The translations under genes and the position numbers were made by a program. 64,000 nt of DNA from CAIXPS01 sp034430115 (GTDB lineage Bacteria > Chloroflexota > Anaerolineae > J036 > Brachytrichaceae): NCBI GenBank assembly GCA_034430115.1, contig DAOUFG010000184.1:1-64000 (forward strand), given 5' to 3'. This document shows positions 17,779 through 29,100 of this stretch, piece by piece (position 1 is the stretch's first letter; every line of letters begins with the position of its first letter). The notes beneath the pieces are model-generated. The model ran no database searches and was not told where the DNA came from. It saw nothing but the letters and a program-made list of their open reading frames with translations.

Positions 17779-18072
17779 GTGCACATCATCGGCCAAGAAA
17801 GACTCGTGGAGTTCTGGAAAAGGCACCCTGACGCCCGCTCGCGCTTACAAACGTGGTATTACGATGTCAAGAGCGCTAATTGGAGCCGCCCGGCAGATAT
17901 CAAGGCGGTCTACAGGAATGCCAGCATTCTGGCTAACAATCGCGTGGTGTTCAACATCAAGGGCAATCACTACCGATTGGTGGTCCTGGTCGAGTACGCG
18001 AATAAAAGGGTGCGCATCAGGTTTGTCGGCACGCACGAGGAATACGACCGCATCAATGCAGCCGAGATTTGA
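17779..18072 (+). CDS. higB: HigB-family mRNA interferase toxin
   Basis: The 97-residue product starts Met-His-Ile-Ile-Gly-Gln-Glu-Arg-Leu, the usual HigB opening, and contains Phe-Trp-Lys-Arg-His-Pro-Asp-Ala, Trp-Tyr-Tyr-Asp-Val-Lys, Arg-Val-Val-Phe-Asn-Ile-Lys-Gly-Asn-His-Tyr-Arg and Phe-Val-Gly-Thr-His-Glu-Glu-Tyr-Asp. HigB toxins cleave mRNA on the ribosome and are blocked by HigA. The open frame continues upstream to an ATG at 17,752, but that ATG lies upstream of the -10 box and outside the family alignment. The antitoxin gene follows 13 bp downstream. It lies between the two copies of the attachment-like repeat, so it may stabilise that segment. Confidence 0.9.
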   Translation: MHIIGQERLVEFWKRHPDARSRLQTWYYDVKSANWSRPADIKAVYRNASILANNRVVFNIKGNHYRLVVLVEYANKRVRIRFVGTHEEYDRINAAEI

Positions 18073-18085
18073 AAGGAGTAGTGAG

Positions 18086-18514
18086 ATGGATATCAAGCCC
18101 ATTCGAACACAGGCGGACTATGAAATGGCGTTGAAGGAAGTTGACGCGTTATTCAACGCCCGGCCCAACACGCCTGAATCCGATAGGCTGGACGTGCTGG
18201 TCATCCTCATCGAAGCGTATGCGGCTGAGCACTTTCCCATCCCAATACCGGACGACCCAATTGAAGTGCTCAAGTACTACATGGAAAGCCGTGGGATCAG
18301 CCGTTCAGCACTCGCGCCGCTCTTGGGTGGCAAGGAGCGGGTGTCAGACGTGCTCAACGGCAAGCGGGGCTTATCACTTGAAATGATCCGCCGTCTACAC
18401 GATCAACTGGGCATCCCGGCCGAATTACTGATAAAGCCGGTTCGCAAGATGGCACAGAAGAAGACGGTGTCCAAGAAGGCGGCGCAGCCGGAAGGATGGG
18501 CTGCATTAGTTTGA
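18086..18514 (+). CDS. higA: HigA antitoxin (XRE helix-turn-helix)
   Basis: The 142-residue product has the HigA layout: an N-terminal helical part (Ile-Arg-Thr-Gln-Ala-Asp-Tyr-Glu-Met-Ala-Leu) and a C-terminal HTH (Ser-Arg-Ser-Ala-Leu-Ala-Pro-Leu-Leu-Gly, Val-Ser-Asp-Val-Leu-Asn-Gly-Lys-Arg, Leu-Ser-Leu-Glu-Met-Ile-Arg-Arg-Leu). It neutralises HigB and should bind the palindrome at the operon promoter. AAGGAG precedes the ATG at 18,086. The open frame reaches far upstream in another gene's territory, which is a shadow. A Lys-rich tail follows the HTH. Confidence 0.9.
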   Translation: MDIKPIRTQADYEMALKEVDALFNARPNTPESDRLDVLVILIEAYAAEHFPIPIPDDPIEVLKYYMESRGISRSALAPLLGGKERVSDVLNGKRGLSLEMIRRLHDQLGIPAELLIKPVRKMAQKKTVSKKAAQPEGWAALV

Positions 18515-18650
18515 TATCAAGAGGGTGCGGCGCGAACCGACGTGTAGGTGTCGATGTGACCATCACCAAACGCTCCGAGTATACCAAGCGGCGACCTGGC
18601 GGCGCTATGCCAAGCGCAAGTTGTGCAAGGCACGACGGATGGAATAACAA

Positions 18651-18680
18651 AAAAGCCAAGGAAGCAAATCCTTGGCTTTT
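18651..18680. terminator. Bidirectional terminator between HigBA and element B
   Basis: A perfect 12-bp stem (AAAAGCCAAGGA with TCCTTGGCTTTT) has a six-base loop, an A-run before it and T-run after it, so it can end transcription from both sides. It sits 20 bp before the second attachment-like repeat. Confidence 0.75.
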
Positions 18681-18700
18681 GGGGCGATATGCCCGGCACG

Positions 18701-18764
18701 GACGCGACGGGATTCAAGGACGCGTGAGACGTCTAGAAGGATATCGTTCCCGTCCCAATCGCAT
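18701..18764 (+). repeat. Attachment-like repeat, copy 2, with dyad symmetry
   Basis: The core GACGCGACGGG begins the repeat. GACGGGA (18,706-18,712) and TCCCGTC (18,748-18,754) form inverted arms, and the 8-bp palindrome AGACGTCT (18,727-18,734) lies at their centre to within half a base. A 50-bp site with concentric dyads is what a large serine recombinase attachment site looks like. It would be the left end of element B. Confidence 0.55.
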
Positions 18765-19003
18765 GTTTGGTACAGTATGAATGGCAAGTGGTTCTTGCTT
18801 TAGAACGGTTGAGCTTTGTGGTAACTCATTCAACAACGATCTGCAGAATCCATGTGAGCAGCGTCACCATTTTGACCTAGCCAGTTTTGTGCAATCGATC
18901 TGGACATTTGAATAAGAGCAGCATACAATGCTCTATGGTTACAGAACATAGGTTCTATAGCCATCTCTGGGGATGTAAATGTTGAATTCAATGAGGTCGA
19001 ATC

Positions 19004-20143
19004 ATGTCAGTAACTCACATACCGCCTAGAGTAAAAGAAAAACTCTGGCGTATGTCTGCCGGTAGATGCGAGTACGAAGGTTGTAATAAACCACTTTGGC
19101 TTGACACTGTTACTAAATCCGAAATTAACGGTGCCAATATCGCCCACATTGTATCCGACAAACCTGATGGTCCCCGCGGTGATCCGGTCCTGTCAGCGCA
19201 ACTCAAAGACGATATTAACAACCTGATGCTGATGTGTGGCGATCATCATCGTTTGATAGACCATGAGGATGTCACTGGACATCCGGTTGACCGCTTGCAA
19301 CGAATGAAAGCCACACATGAAGCACGAATCGAACTGGTCACAGGTATTTGTCCCAACAAACAGAGTCACGTCTTGTTGTATGGAGCTAATATCGGTGAGC
19401 ACAACGCCCCGGTGTCCTGCAATAAGGCTTTTACGGCTATGCTACCAGACTGGTATCCTGCTGATGCCCACCCGATCACATTAGGAATGAAAAACAGTTC
19501 ATTCCAGGACCGAGACCTAGATTACTGGCAAATAGAAGGTGTTCATCTACGCCAGATGGTAACCCAGATAGTCCGTCCACGCTTAGCTGAAGGTGCGATT
19601 TCCCACCTATCTATCTTTGCAGTTGCTCCTCAGCCGCTGCTCATGCTTCTTGGATTTCTCTTGTGTGACCTACAAGCCGCTGATGTCTTCCAACTGCATC
19701 GTGAACCACCTGATTGGTGTTGGCAATACTGTATAGACAGTTTCGTGTATTCCATTGCTGAACCCGACGAAATCAAGTCGAAACCGGCTTTGGTCATTTC
19801 GTTGAGCGCCTCCATCTCCGACGAGCGAATCACCGCTGTACTAGGTAATGAAGCTAGCATCTGGCGGATCACAATACCCAATCCAAATAACGACTTTCTC
19901 AAGTCGCGGGAGCAAGTAAGTCAGTTTCGTCAGCAAATGCGCTCATTAATGAACCACATAAAGAGCCAGCATGGTGAGAACGCAACTATCCACGTTTTTC
20001 CCGCCATGCCTGTAGCTTTGGCTGTGGAGTTAGGTCGTATCATCATGCCCAAAGCCGACCTACCACTGCGGATATATGACCAGAACCAAAAACTAGGTGG
20101 CTTTGTCCACGCACTAGATATTGATACCCGAGGAGTCAACTAG
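19004..20143 (+). CDS. cap5: CBASS effector Cap5: HNH nuclease fused to SAVED domain
   Basis: The 379-residue product has an N-terminal HNH nuclease (Cys22 and Cys27, then Ile-Ala-His-Ile-Val with His48, and Leu-Met-Cys-Gly-Asp-His-His-Arg-Leu-Ile-Asp-His at 77-87). The rest, from about 160, fits a SAVED domain, which binds the cyclic oligonucleotide made by the partner enzyme. Cap5-type effectors degrade DNA once the second messenger is bound, killing or stalling infected cells. The ATG at 19,004 follows GAGGT. The CD-NTase gene starts five bases after its stop, so the two are one operon. No ubiquitin-like transfer genes (Cap2/Cap3) are present. I saw no gene in the 240 bp between the attachment repeat and this start. 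Confidence 0.85.
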   Translation: MSVTHIPPRVKEKLWRMSAGRCEYEGCNKPLWLDTVTKSEINGANIAHIVSDKPDGPRGDPVLSAQLKDDINNLMLMCGDHHRLIDHEDVTGHPVDRLQRMKATHEARIELVTGICPNKQSHVLLYGANIGEHNAPVSCNKAFTAMLPDWYPADAHPITLGMKNSSFQDRDLDYWQIEGVHLRQMVTQIVRPRLAEGAISHLSIFAVAPQPLLMLLGFLLCDLQAADVFQLHREPPDWCWQYCIDSFVYSIAEPDEIKSKPALVISLSASISDERITAVLGNEASIWRITIPNPNNDFLKSREQVSQFRQQMRSLMNHIKSQHGENATIHVFPAMPVALAVELGRIIMPKADLPLRIYDQNQKLGGFVHALDIDTRGVN

Positions 20144-20148
20144 CACTT

Positions 20149-21600
20149 ATGACCAATGCCTACAATCCGTACCAGACCGAATTGATTGCTAGACTTGCCT
20201 CGTACTTGGACATTCCCGACTACATATATGAAGATGCTACCGTCAAGTACGAGGATGTTGGTGCTTGGTTAATTGCGGAAGACTCGCCACTGAAGGAGTA
20301 CTCCCCGGAAGTATACCCACAAGGTTCGTTCCGTTTAGGCACAGTCATTCGCCCAATTACTGAGAAAGATGAATATGACATCGACTTTGTGTGCGAACTG
20401 AACTTGCAAAAGGAACAGACGACTCAAGCCAAGCTCAAAGAGAAGATAGGGGATCGGCTCAAGAAGCGTAGTGACTTGGCAAAGATGCTTGAGGAATTAG
20501 GACGCTGTTGGCGGTTGAATTTTCCTGATGAAGCTTCAATGCTTCACTTCCACATTGACATACTGCCATCAATAGGAAACCCAGAGAATCCTCCTTCTGG
20601 TATTTTGCTCACAGACAATGAATTACTTAGGTGGCAAAAGAGCGATCCTATAGCTTACGCAAACTGGTTCTACGGGCGCATGCAGACTGTTTTCCGAGCC
20701 ACTAAGGCCAAGATAGCCGAATCTCGTGACGCTGATGTTGAGGATGTTCCTGATTGGCAGGTGAAAACTCCATTACAACGGGCAGTTCAACTCCTGAAAC
20801 GTCACCGCGACATTTATTTTCAGAAAGATACCGACAGTAAACCAGCTTCTATTATTGTCACAACCCTAGCTGCACTAGCATATCGAGGTCAGACCGACAA
20901 TTATGCCGCATTAGCTGAAATCCTACGTGATATGCAAGGGAACATTGAGGTTAAAAACGGTAAGTGGTGGATAGCTAACCCAGTCGAACCAGACGAAAAC
21001 TTCGCCGATAAATGGTACGAGCATCCTGAAAGAAAAAGGGCATTTGATCGATGGTTAGTCAGTGCAGCAACTGACTTTGCTAGTCTTGCCAGGCAACCCT
21101 TGGGTATTGCATCCAAGAGCACACTTGAGAAAGCGGTAGGCCGGAGTGTGGCAGAGAACGTATTGTCTAAATCTCTTTCTAGTAATCAACGCCAGATTTT
21201 GGTGCCTAATCTCGGTAGTACCCAGCATATCCTTGCTCCGCAATGGCCAATATCAAATCGATACAAAGCGAAAGTGAAAGGTGTTGTCTATCGGGAAGAA
21301 TACGCGAAAAAAGCATGGGACTTAACTGATCGTCCAGTGCCGAAAAACTTCTGGCTGAAGTTTACCCTTTATACCAACACACCTGCACCTTACGAGGTGC
21401 AGTGGCAAATTGTGAATACAGGCGAGGAAGCTATTCGCGCTGATTGCCTACGAGGAGATTTCTACACGAGCGATTCCATTAGTCGTGATGTAAGGTGGGA
21501 GCGAACGCTATATAAGGGCACTCACTATGTTGAAGCATTTGTTATTAAAGGTGGTAACTGTGTTGCTAGGTCAGGTAAAACAATGGTCAGGGTAAGGTAG
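20149..21600 (+). CDS. CBASS cyclic-oligonucleotide synthase (CD-NTase)
   Basis: The 483-residue product is a cGAS/DncV-like nucleotidyltransferase. The motif Gly59-Ser60 (Gln-Gly-Ser-Phe-Arg-Leu-Gly-Thr), the metal-binding Asp77-x-Asp79 and the third Asp137 (His-Ile-Asp-Ile-Leu-Pro) are all in place, so it should be active. The last 130 residues (about 350 onward) look like the AGS-C sensor domain often attached to this family: Trp-Leu-Lys-Phe-Thr-Leu-Tyr, Val-Gln-Trp-Gln-Ile-Val-Asn-Thr-Gly and Gly-Thr-His-Tyr-Val-Glu-Ala-Phe. It would sense infection and make the signal that activates the HNH-SAVED effector. The product nucleotide cannot be predicted from sequence alone. It is coupled to the effector gene by a five-base gap. 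Confidence 0.87.
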   Translation: MTNAYNPYQTELIARLASYLDIPDYIYEDATVKYEDVGAWLIAEDSPLKEYSPEVYPQGSFRLGTVIRPITEKDEYDIDFVCELNLQKEQTTQAKLKEKIGDRLKKRSDLAKMLEELGRCWRLNFPDEASMLHFHIDILPSIGNPENPPSGILLTDNELLRWQKSDPIAYANWFYGRMQTVFRATKAKIAESRDADVEDVPDWQVKTPLQRAVQLLKRHRDIYFQKDTDSKPASIIVTTLAALAYRGQTDNYAALAEILRDMQGNIEVKNGKWWIANPVEPDENFADKWYEHPERKRAFDRWLVSAATDFASLARQPLGIASKSTLEKAVGRSVAENVLSKSLSSNQRQILVPNLGSTQHILAPQWPISNRYKAKVKGVVYREEYAKKAWDLTDRPVPKNFWLKFTLYTNTPAPYEVQWQIVNTGEEAIRADCLRGDFYTSDSISRDVRWERTLYKGTHYVEAFVIKGGNCVARSGKTMVRVR

Positions 21601-21675
21601 TTTTACAAAATCGTATGGCATACCATAGTTCGCTATCCGAACGCACCTATTTGATGCAAGGTGTTGTCCCGAAGT

Positions 21676-22602
21676 TTAACTTGGTGATGCTGCCTTGATC
21701 CCCAGGTGATCACAAGGTGCATCGATTAAGTCTTGCTCCACCCCTAAATACCGCTCAGTCGTCTGCACTGAAATGTGGCCTAAACTAAGTTGAATCTGGT
21801 CGATAGAGGAGCCACCCTTGTGTGCGAGTTTGGCAAATGTACGTCTCAGATCATGCGGAGCCGCAGTCAATCCAACTTGGCGAGTGTATTTCGCCACCGC
21901 TCGCCAAATCGTCTGTGATGTTGTGCAAATGCCCGTGACCTTGTCACCTTTATTCATTGGCCTTAAGACGTGACCCGCATCGAGTCCAGCCGCGTGTGCC
22001 CACACATCAATCAACACTTTTGTCCAAGCTGGCATAGGTACAGAACGTACTCGATTCCTCTTGCCAATGATGTCTACGATGACCCAACGGCCATCGCGTT
22101 GTTGGATGTGCTCAAAGCTGAGGTGAGATGCCTCTTCACGCCGCAATCCACAACCGATTAACACTGCCAGGAGCGCACGGTCGCGCAATCCTTTTAATGT
22201 TGTGGTGTCTGGTGCTGATAGAAGTTGCTCTGCTTGCTGGCGAACAAGCCAGTTACCAGACCGTTGCCCTGATTGCCGTATACCCTTTACATGCAGAACA
22301 CCATTTGCAATTGCTTCCGGCAACAAACCGTTATCCGCAGCCTCAGCCGCCAACTTACGAACTGCACTCAACCTCTGGTTAATACTGCTGGCACTCACAC
22401 CTTGCTCGTATAGTTGGGTTGCGTAGTGCTGAGCAGTTGCCTTATTCAGAATTGGATCACCTGATGTTCGAAACCATCTGATGAAATCGATCAATGCTCG
22501 CCGATAAGCGCGTTTTGAGTGATTGCTGGTTAATCCGTCTAGAACAAGATCGATAAGTCGGCGGTCATTATTGACAATTGCCGGGACAACAGACGAGGGC
22601 AT
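21676..22602 (-). CDS. Tyrosine recombinase (XerC/D-like integrase)
   Basis: This 308-residue protein has an N-terminal SAM-like domain and a complete catalytic set: Arg154 (Gly-Leu-Arg-Arg-Glu-Glu), His250-x-x-Arg253 (Pro-His-Asp-Leu-Arg-Arg-Thr), His276 (Leu-Gly-His) and Tyr285 (Glu-Arg-Tyr-Leu-Gly). It should catalyse site-specific strand exchange. It lies directly downstream of, and convergent with, the CBASS operon, and may have brought CBASS or the adjacent STAND genes into the island as a separate cargo unit. Confidence 0.92.
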   Translation of the reverse strand: MPSSVVPAIVNNDRRLIDLVLDGLTSNHSKRAYRRALIDFIRWFRTSGDPILNKATAQHYATQLYEQGVSASSINQRLSAVRKLAAEAADNGLLPEAIANGVLHVKGIRQSGQRSGNWLVRQQAEQLLSAPDTTTLKGLRDRALLAVLIGCGLRREEASHLSFEHIQQRDGRWVIVDIIGKRNRVRSVPMPAWTKVLIDVWAHAAGLDAGHVLRPMNKGDKVTGICTTSQTIWRAVAKYTRQVGLTAAPHDLRRTFAKLAHKGGSSIDQIQLSLGHISVQTTERYLGVEQDLIDAPCDHLGIKAASPS

Positions 22603-23118
22603 AAAAGTGAGGTGTTAATAGAGGCTGATAACACTCATTATCATACGCTATTCGTGCGATAAGTGGGGCCTAAAAACCACACGTGGTAATACTTGAGAGG
22701 CAGATGGCTCCGTCGAGAGTGTCTGAATCAAGTGGCCGGAATCGACAGGGAAGCGATAGCATCGCTACACCAACAATGCTGTACGTTTTGTGATGCTTTT
22801 GCCGACTCTGAAGTAAACTTATTTTGGGCCATCCTAATTACAGGCCAATGCACTCGATAGGCCAACTGTGGTCTAGGCGTAGTGTCTCGGGATATAGCAT
22901 CGGAGAGTGTATATGTTGGCTAGTGGTACATCCTCTACCATACCCTTGTCGGATTATTTCCAGATTCTTTTCTGGAGTGAAATACCTGCGAAGCAGCAGA
23001 CTGCAAATCATTATCCCGATAGGTCAAGGATGCCAAACAGCAGTCCACTACTCGGTTTGTCAGTGGTATGCGTGTCGGTACAACTTGATATTGGCTGATT
23101 GATAAGTGGCATAACGAA
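22603..23118. other. Intergenic region, no gene recognised
   Basis: About 515 bp between the divergent integrase and the large STAND gene. Short open frames exist but have no codon bias or ribosome site. It must hold the promoter of the STAND operon; I could not pick a convincing -35/-10 pair close to 23,119. Confidence 0.5.
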
Positions 23119-26100
23119 ATGGATAACCAGCAAGCCCCAAGCAGTGACACCAGCGGGTCGCACGACGAATTTGATCATCTGGTTCTGACCACATATCCAC
23201 TTCCGATTGCAGCAAATTACCGACGAGTGCTGGAGAGCCAAACTTGGCAGGTTCGCACGCACGAGTGCATTAATCTGTATGAGTCTAGTCTACGTTTTGT
23301 CACTCTGAGCGTACTTAGTCAATACCTTATACGTGACGTTGACCAAGTCTCGGACCCGGGACTAGATCAGATGCTAAACCGCTACTTAGCTCAAGCCACC
23401 TTGGGCACGTGGACGGACTTCCTGTTCCTGAGCCTACGCGCCTATGATAGCAAGCGCGAGCGTTTTTTTATCCCAGAGCTGTACGACCTGTACTGGGAGA
23501 CCTCCCAAGAGCCGAACCATCCGCGCAAAGGACTCCGCTTACCCTTCGACCGTCTCGTACAGATTCGCAACGAGCTAGCCCATCGCCCCTCACCACCGAA
23601 CGAGGCTGGTTGGGAGACCCTCGGGCGTGAGGCGTTGAACCACATGCGTACGATCCTTAGGCACTACAGCTTCCTACGGCATTACGAATTGGTCAGGGTC
23701 ATTAGGACTTTTGGTGATGAGTATGAGTATGAACACTACACCGGGGAAGAAGTGATCTTAAGCAGAGGCGCGTTGCGGACTGAGATGAGGCCGGGTTGGT
23801 TCTACTTGTCCCGGCAAGATCAATCGCTATTGTCGCTTCATCCGTTATTAATATATTGGGCAGGGAAGGGAGAGCCACCCCACCACGACGCTGCGTTATT
23901 CAACCGGTTAATGAGAGACTCAGTAGAGTATGTTGCTACGGTCGATAGGTCAATGGTTCAGGAGCATGACGCCGAGCTTGTGGCGTTGGTAAGCCAACTC
24001 ATCTTCTATAACCTACAGCAGGTAAAGCTTGCACACAAGCAGGTGAAGTTGGCATGGCCCGCGTTACGCCAAGCAGGGATCGAGTTGACGGCACGCCGAA
24101 TGGGAAGTGTTCAGCAAAAGTATTCCCGTCGTTTGTACCTGCAACGTCAGGATGCACTTGCCAAGTTTCATGCTTTCTTGTCATCTGACAAGGGGTGCTT
24201 CGTACTCATCGGTAAATCAGGAGTCGGTAAGAGCAGTTTTGTGTTGTCATTGGCAGACGAGTATTCGGATTATGAGAATGTATGTCTGATAATGTACGAC
24301 GCAGCGCGTCTGAATGCGGCTAACACCGATTTGATACGAGTCATCAGCGATGATGTGGCCGCATATCTTGACCTGGATGTCGGAGCAACCAAAAACTTAT
24401 TTGCTGCATTGGACCGACAAGTCGAGATGGTGGGCAAGACGCTAGTCATTGTCTTCGATGCTATCAACGAGAACGCGGACGCCAAGTTGCTTCTCCAACA
24501 GATTGACCTGATGGTAAATGAGGCGAGATATCCATGGCTAAAGGTACTCATTACCTCGCGTCCCCATTCCTGGCGCGTCCTCAGACGTGGCCTCAATCTT
24601 ACTGAGGATCGCTATTTCTGCGAACAGGTCAGCAATGAGTACTCGACTGAATTGGCAGAGTTCGCCAGCTCACTCGAGCCCTTCGGGCAGGGAGAGCTAA
24701 TGCATGTCTACGAAAAGTATCGTCAAGCTTATAGACTACAGACCGACTACAGCGAACTGAGCACTGAGCTGAAAGGAGTACTTCGAGACCCGCTCGCACT
24801 TCGACTGACTGCTAACATTTTCAAGGATCACTCTATCCCTGCGCATCTTCAGATGGGCAACATCTATGACCAATACATCTTGGCCTTGCTCGATGAAGAT
24901 CGTATCGCTCCTGAAGACCTCATGCTCTTGGAAAACGAACTCGTGCCACTCATGACTGCAGAGGGCCACTACGCCAATATGATAACAGGAGCACAAGTAC
25001 GAAATGCAAAGACAGGTGATGGGCGTCCACTTTGGGAATTAATCTGGAGCGATGACCTACTTAGCAATGGACAACCTATAAACAGTTCATTTATTCGTTT
25101 GGCCGATGCTGAAATCCTTGCCCAACGCGGTTCCTCAACTGACTATGAGGTCGAGTTCAAATACGAACGCTTCTACGAATACTTCGCAGCAAGACGGTTA
25201 GTTGCATCGATCCAGAAAAGCAAGCTTAATTATACAGATCTCATACGGTTTGCTGACGCTCAACCATTTCTGTTGAATGCCGTTCTCCAAACTTTACTTT
25301 TGGTAAGTCAAGGTGGTGATTATGGATGGGTCAGGGAGGTTCTGAATTCATCTTCACCGCGAAGCCAGGGACTAGTAATTGAGGCACTGAATGAGGTAGC
25401 AGCGAATGATTTGGCGAAGGTTCAGCAGCTGCTTGATCTCTTGTGGGAAGAGGCCGTTGAGTCAACATCCCTTGTCACTCTGATGAAGCAACTGCGATAT
25501 GGATCGCGTGCCAAGGTTGGAACAACGAACACAGGGGAAGCCGTGTTTGTGGCCACAACACTCCTAGAGGCTGGTCTCAAAGTAGGCTATGGAAAGATCC
25601 TTCTTAGGGGGGCCTCTAGCGCAGTATTGGCTGTACGCGAAGCATCAGTGATTCGGATCTATCTACTATGGCTGCATGATAAGAACGTTGGGTGGCCGGT
25701 CCTGGAAAGGCTCTTTGAGAGCGCAACAGGAACCATATCGGTGTCTCGTTTGATCGCCTTATCCTCATGCTTTCTAGCTACACTTTTGATAGTGGGCGAT
25801 GTGACTTGCGATCCCCATGATATACAGGCACTCAATGCCCTTTGGAAGAGCGTAAGGGAGCAAGTAGGGCTTCCGACACAACTGAGCTCGCGCCTTGTTT
25901 GGCGTCTGCGTAGAGAGATTCTGTTAAGAGTCCTGCATAAGGACTGGTTCCCTTCATCATATGAGCCATTTGGCGAAGCGGCACTATCTCAGGTCAAGCA
26001 TGATCGGCTCGCTGAAGTCATTGAACTGCTAGATACTGCAACTTCCGAATTGGGAGCAGTATCGCCGGAACTGCCAAACTGGTATTTGCATGGTGACATA

Positions 26101-29100
26101 TTTTTACGAACGGAGTACGAGATAGCACTTCTGATCCAGGCGATGAATCACCCCGACGCCGTACACTCAGTCATTTCAGACCTTTTTGCTCGGGGCGATC
26201 CTCTCGTTGCGGCCCGAGTTCTTCGCGTATTTTACGAGATCATGCCGAATTCTGCTCATTTCGGTGGGTGGATGGCCGAAGTCGTCAATCACCTACTAAT
26301 TGATTACCTTGGTAGACCACAAGGGTTTCGAAACCTGGCCAGCGCTTCTAGCCCTGTTGATTCCCCGTTAACACATTACTTAATGATCGCCTCGGGGAAT
26401 TCCCCCACGACAACCAATACTAAGACAAGACTATCGGCAGCCATAGCGGAAATCAATGATTCACAGACGCTTGCTTTCGTAATAGATTGTCACATCGCTG
26501 CCTTCCTCCGGCGACCCCTTGCGATTGTGTTGGAGCCACTACGACGTCTACTTCAGCAGGCAGGCACACAGGCTGCTAGTGTCCTCATACCGCGACTAAA
26601 TATCTTGCGGTCCCTTAGTCCTCAGGTAATAGTTGACTTCCTCCAAGACACGCAGCTAAGTAAGGAGCTAGAGGAGGGACTGCAGGCAAGCCGATTTATC
26701 ACGAGCTCGATCGATAAGGACGTACTGTTATCAACATTGAGAGCTGGCACCGCATTGTCGAGTGGTTTGCGTACGAGTGCCGGCAAAGGTCTCCTGGCTC
26801 AGGTCATACAGTCTGATAGTCTCTCCAACCTAGCGCGATGGCTGGATTCGCATGTTGGTCTACTCATAACTACAGCACTAGAGATGGATGGCTTGGTCTT
26901 GTCTGATGTGCGCTCCAGCCACATTGCTTCGATTGATTTGTCGGCTATTGAGGTGTATTACTACCTATCACTGTTTGCCGTTGAAGGACGGATCCGTGAT
27001 TACTACAAGGCCTACTACGTGTTAATGTTGGGCCGAGGAACTCGTGCTGAACTAGAACAGCTTGCAGCATATACTAAGGCCCTGCCCATTGATACATCAT
27101 CGGTTCGGGATTTGGTTATAGCTGAACCGGCGTGGAGAGCAAGCACTATCAACGACATTACGACGTTCATTTCAAAGTCAGAGGCGGACTTCGCTGCCGC
27201 GCGTTCAGGTATAGAACAGCTCAACATATGGCTGCAGGAAAAGATGGGCAGTATAAATATACCCCCGGTCTTCCCGGGACCTCCCATGGTCGGGATACAA
27301 AGCGCTATATCGGCTGCACGCATGCTTACTGAATACGAATCACGATCTGACCAACAGGCAAAATTAGCGTCGTTGTCGCATGTACTTGCTGAACTAGACA
27401 GCCTTGTGACCGGAACAAATCCATTACTCAAACACCCCGAACGTTCTGTACTAGATGCGATTGTCGCCACCTGGAAGCGGATCATCAACACTGAGCGTGG
27501 CGCTATTGAGACTAAGCTGGAAGTCGATCGCAACTGGGGTCCATGGAGGGGGCGGATCGAGGAGTTATTAATGCGTGGTGGACAAGTAGCAGTTACTGAT
27601 CTCGTAATGATTCCGATGGATCTGCGAGATGCCGTTCTGAAACGATATGTGAACGAAAACTGCGATTATGAGTTCGACGTCACAAACAACGCGATCAGCC
27701 TTGGTTCACAGTTATATCTTGTCAAGAGAATAATGGGGGCGTGGTATCAAGTGGCTGAGGTAGCCCGATCAAGTCGTACGCAATTTGACGCTGCAGTTCG
27801 TGAATTGGTTGGGAAGATAAGCGAAGCATTGGAGGCTGATCACGGATGGTGGCGATCAAGTGAAGACTGGGCTGGCTGCTGGCTTGACGCAAGCTACATC
27901 TTCCATGATACGACGGTTCCCAATAGGTTGCCGCTTGTATTTAGGTATGGCTTGGGAATCATGGAGGACGACATAGAGTCCCTCTATAAGTATCTCATGT
28001 TGGGCAGGCCGGAAACAAACCACAGCCAGATAGGGCTACTTGGCTTATTCTGTGATGAGGATGGCATAAGCAAGACGCGGGATCTCCTTTATAGAAAGCT
28101 GAGGCAGGTCTATGCCTGCGATGTGGTCGTATTTGGTGATAAGGATTTATTCAAGATACTTGCGTCGCGAAGCCGTGAAAAGGCATTGAGACGTTTGGTT
28201 CTATCGCAAATCGACCTTGTCACTGTCTCCCCATTCACTATCAACGGGCCAACTCCAGACAACATGTTCTTTGGTCGGGAGCATGATTTGAGAAGACTTA
28301 CAGAGGGGCTTCGACATTCAAGCTACGCAATTATTGGCAGTAGGCGAATGGGCAAGACATCGGTACTCGAGCATCTCCATCGTGTCAGACTACCGAATGT
28401 TGGCATACGCACCATTTACCACGATTGTTCCGGTACGAGAACCTTCGCAGCCTTTATGTCTTCAACCATCTTCGATTGCCGTCCGGATATATCGTCAAAC
28501 AGCCCCGTCTCTCTGGGCGATCTCCTACAATCTCCTCCTAGTGATAGGCCCCTCGTTCTACTACTCGACGAAGTTGACGAAATCGTCTTGGAAGACCATA
28601 TCCATGGCTGGCAGCTTTTCCGCCTGCTTCGCGCATTGGCCAACACTGGCCGGCTTCAGGTAGCACTCAGCGGCGAGCGCACGCTGAGTGATGCCCTGAA
28701 AGATGCGTCCGGCCCCCTGTACAATTTTGCAAATCCGATTGTACTGGGGCCTCTCGACCTTCGTGCGGTTGAGGAGTTAGTGACGAGGCCGTTAAAACAG
28801 CTTGAGGTATTTCTTGAAAATGAATCGGTAATTGTTCAGCGCATATACGATTTTACGGCTGGGCACCCTAGTGTGGTTCAGAGACTATGCAGTCGTCTTG
28901 TTGATCGTGTAAACCAGAGGAAAAACCATGTGATTGACCTCGAGGATGTTCTTGCAGTAGTTAACGATTACACATACCAGGTGAACGACTTCCTTGGTAC
29001 GTTTTGGGATCCAGCTACTCCTCTAGAGAAGATCATCTCATTGTTGATGGTAAGGGAGAGTAAGCCATGTCGCCTACAACGCATTGTGACGCTTCTTCAC

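Noticed and set aside
17744..18514. A single 256-codon gene covering the HigB and HigA region
   Set aside because: The frame only matches HigA in its last 142 codons; the earlier part overlaps HigB in another frame and is a shadow.
22824..23102. 92-codon frame upstream of the giant STAND gene
   Set aside because: No ribosome site, Cys/Ser/Arg-rich shadow-like composition, and it lies where the operon promoter must be.
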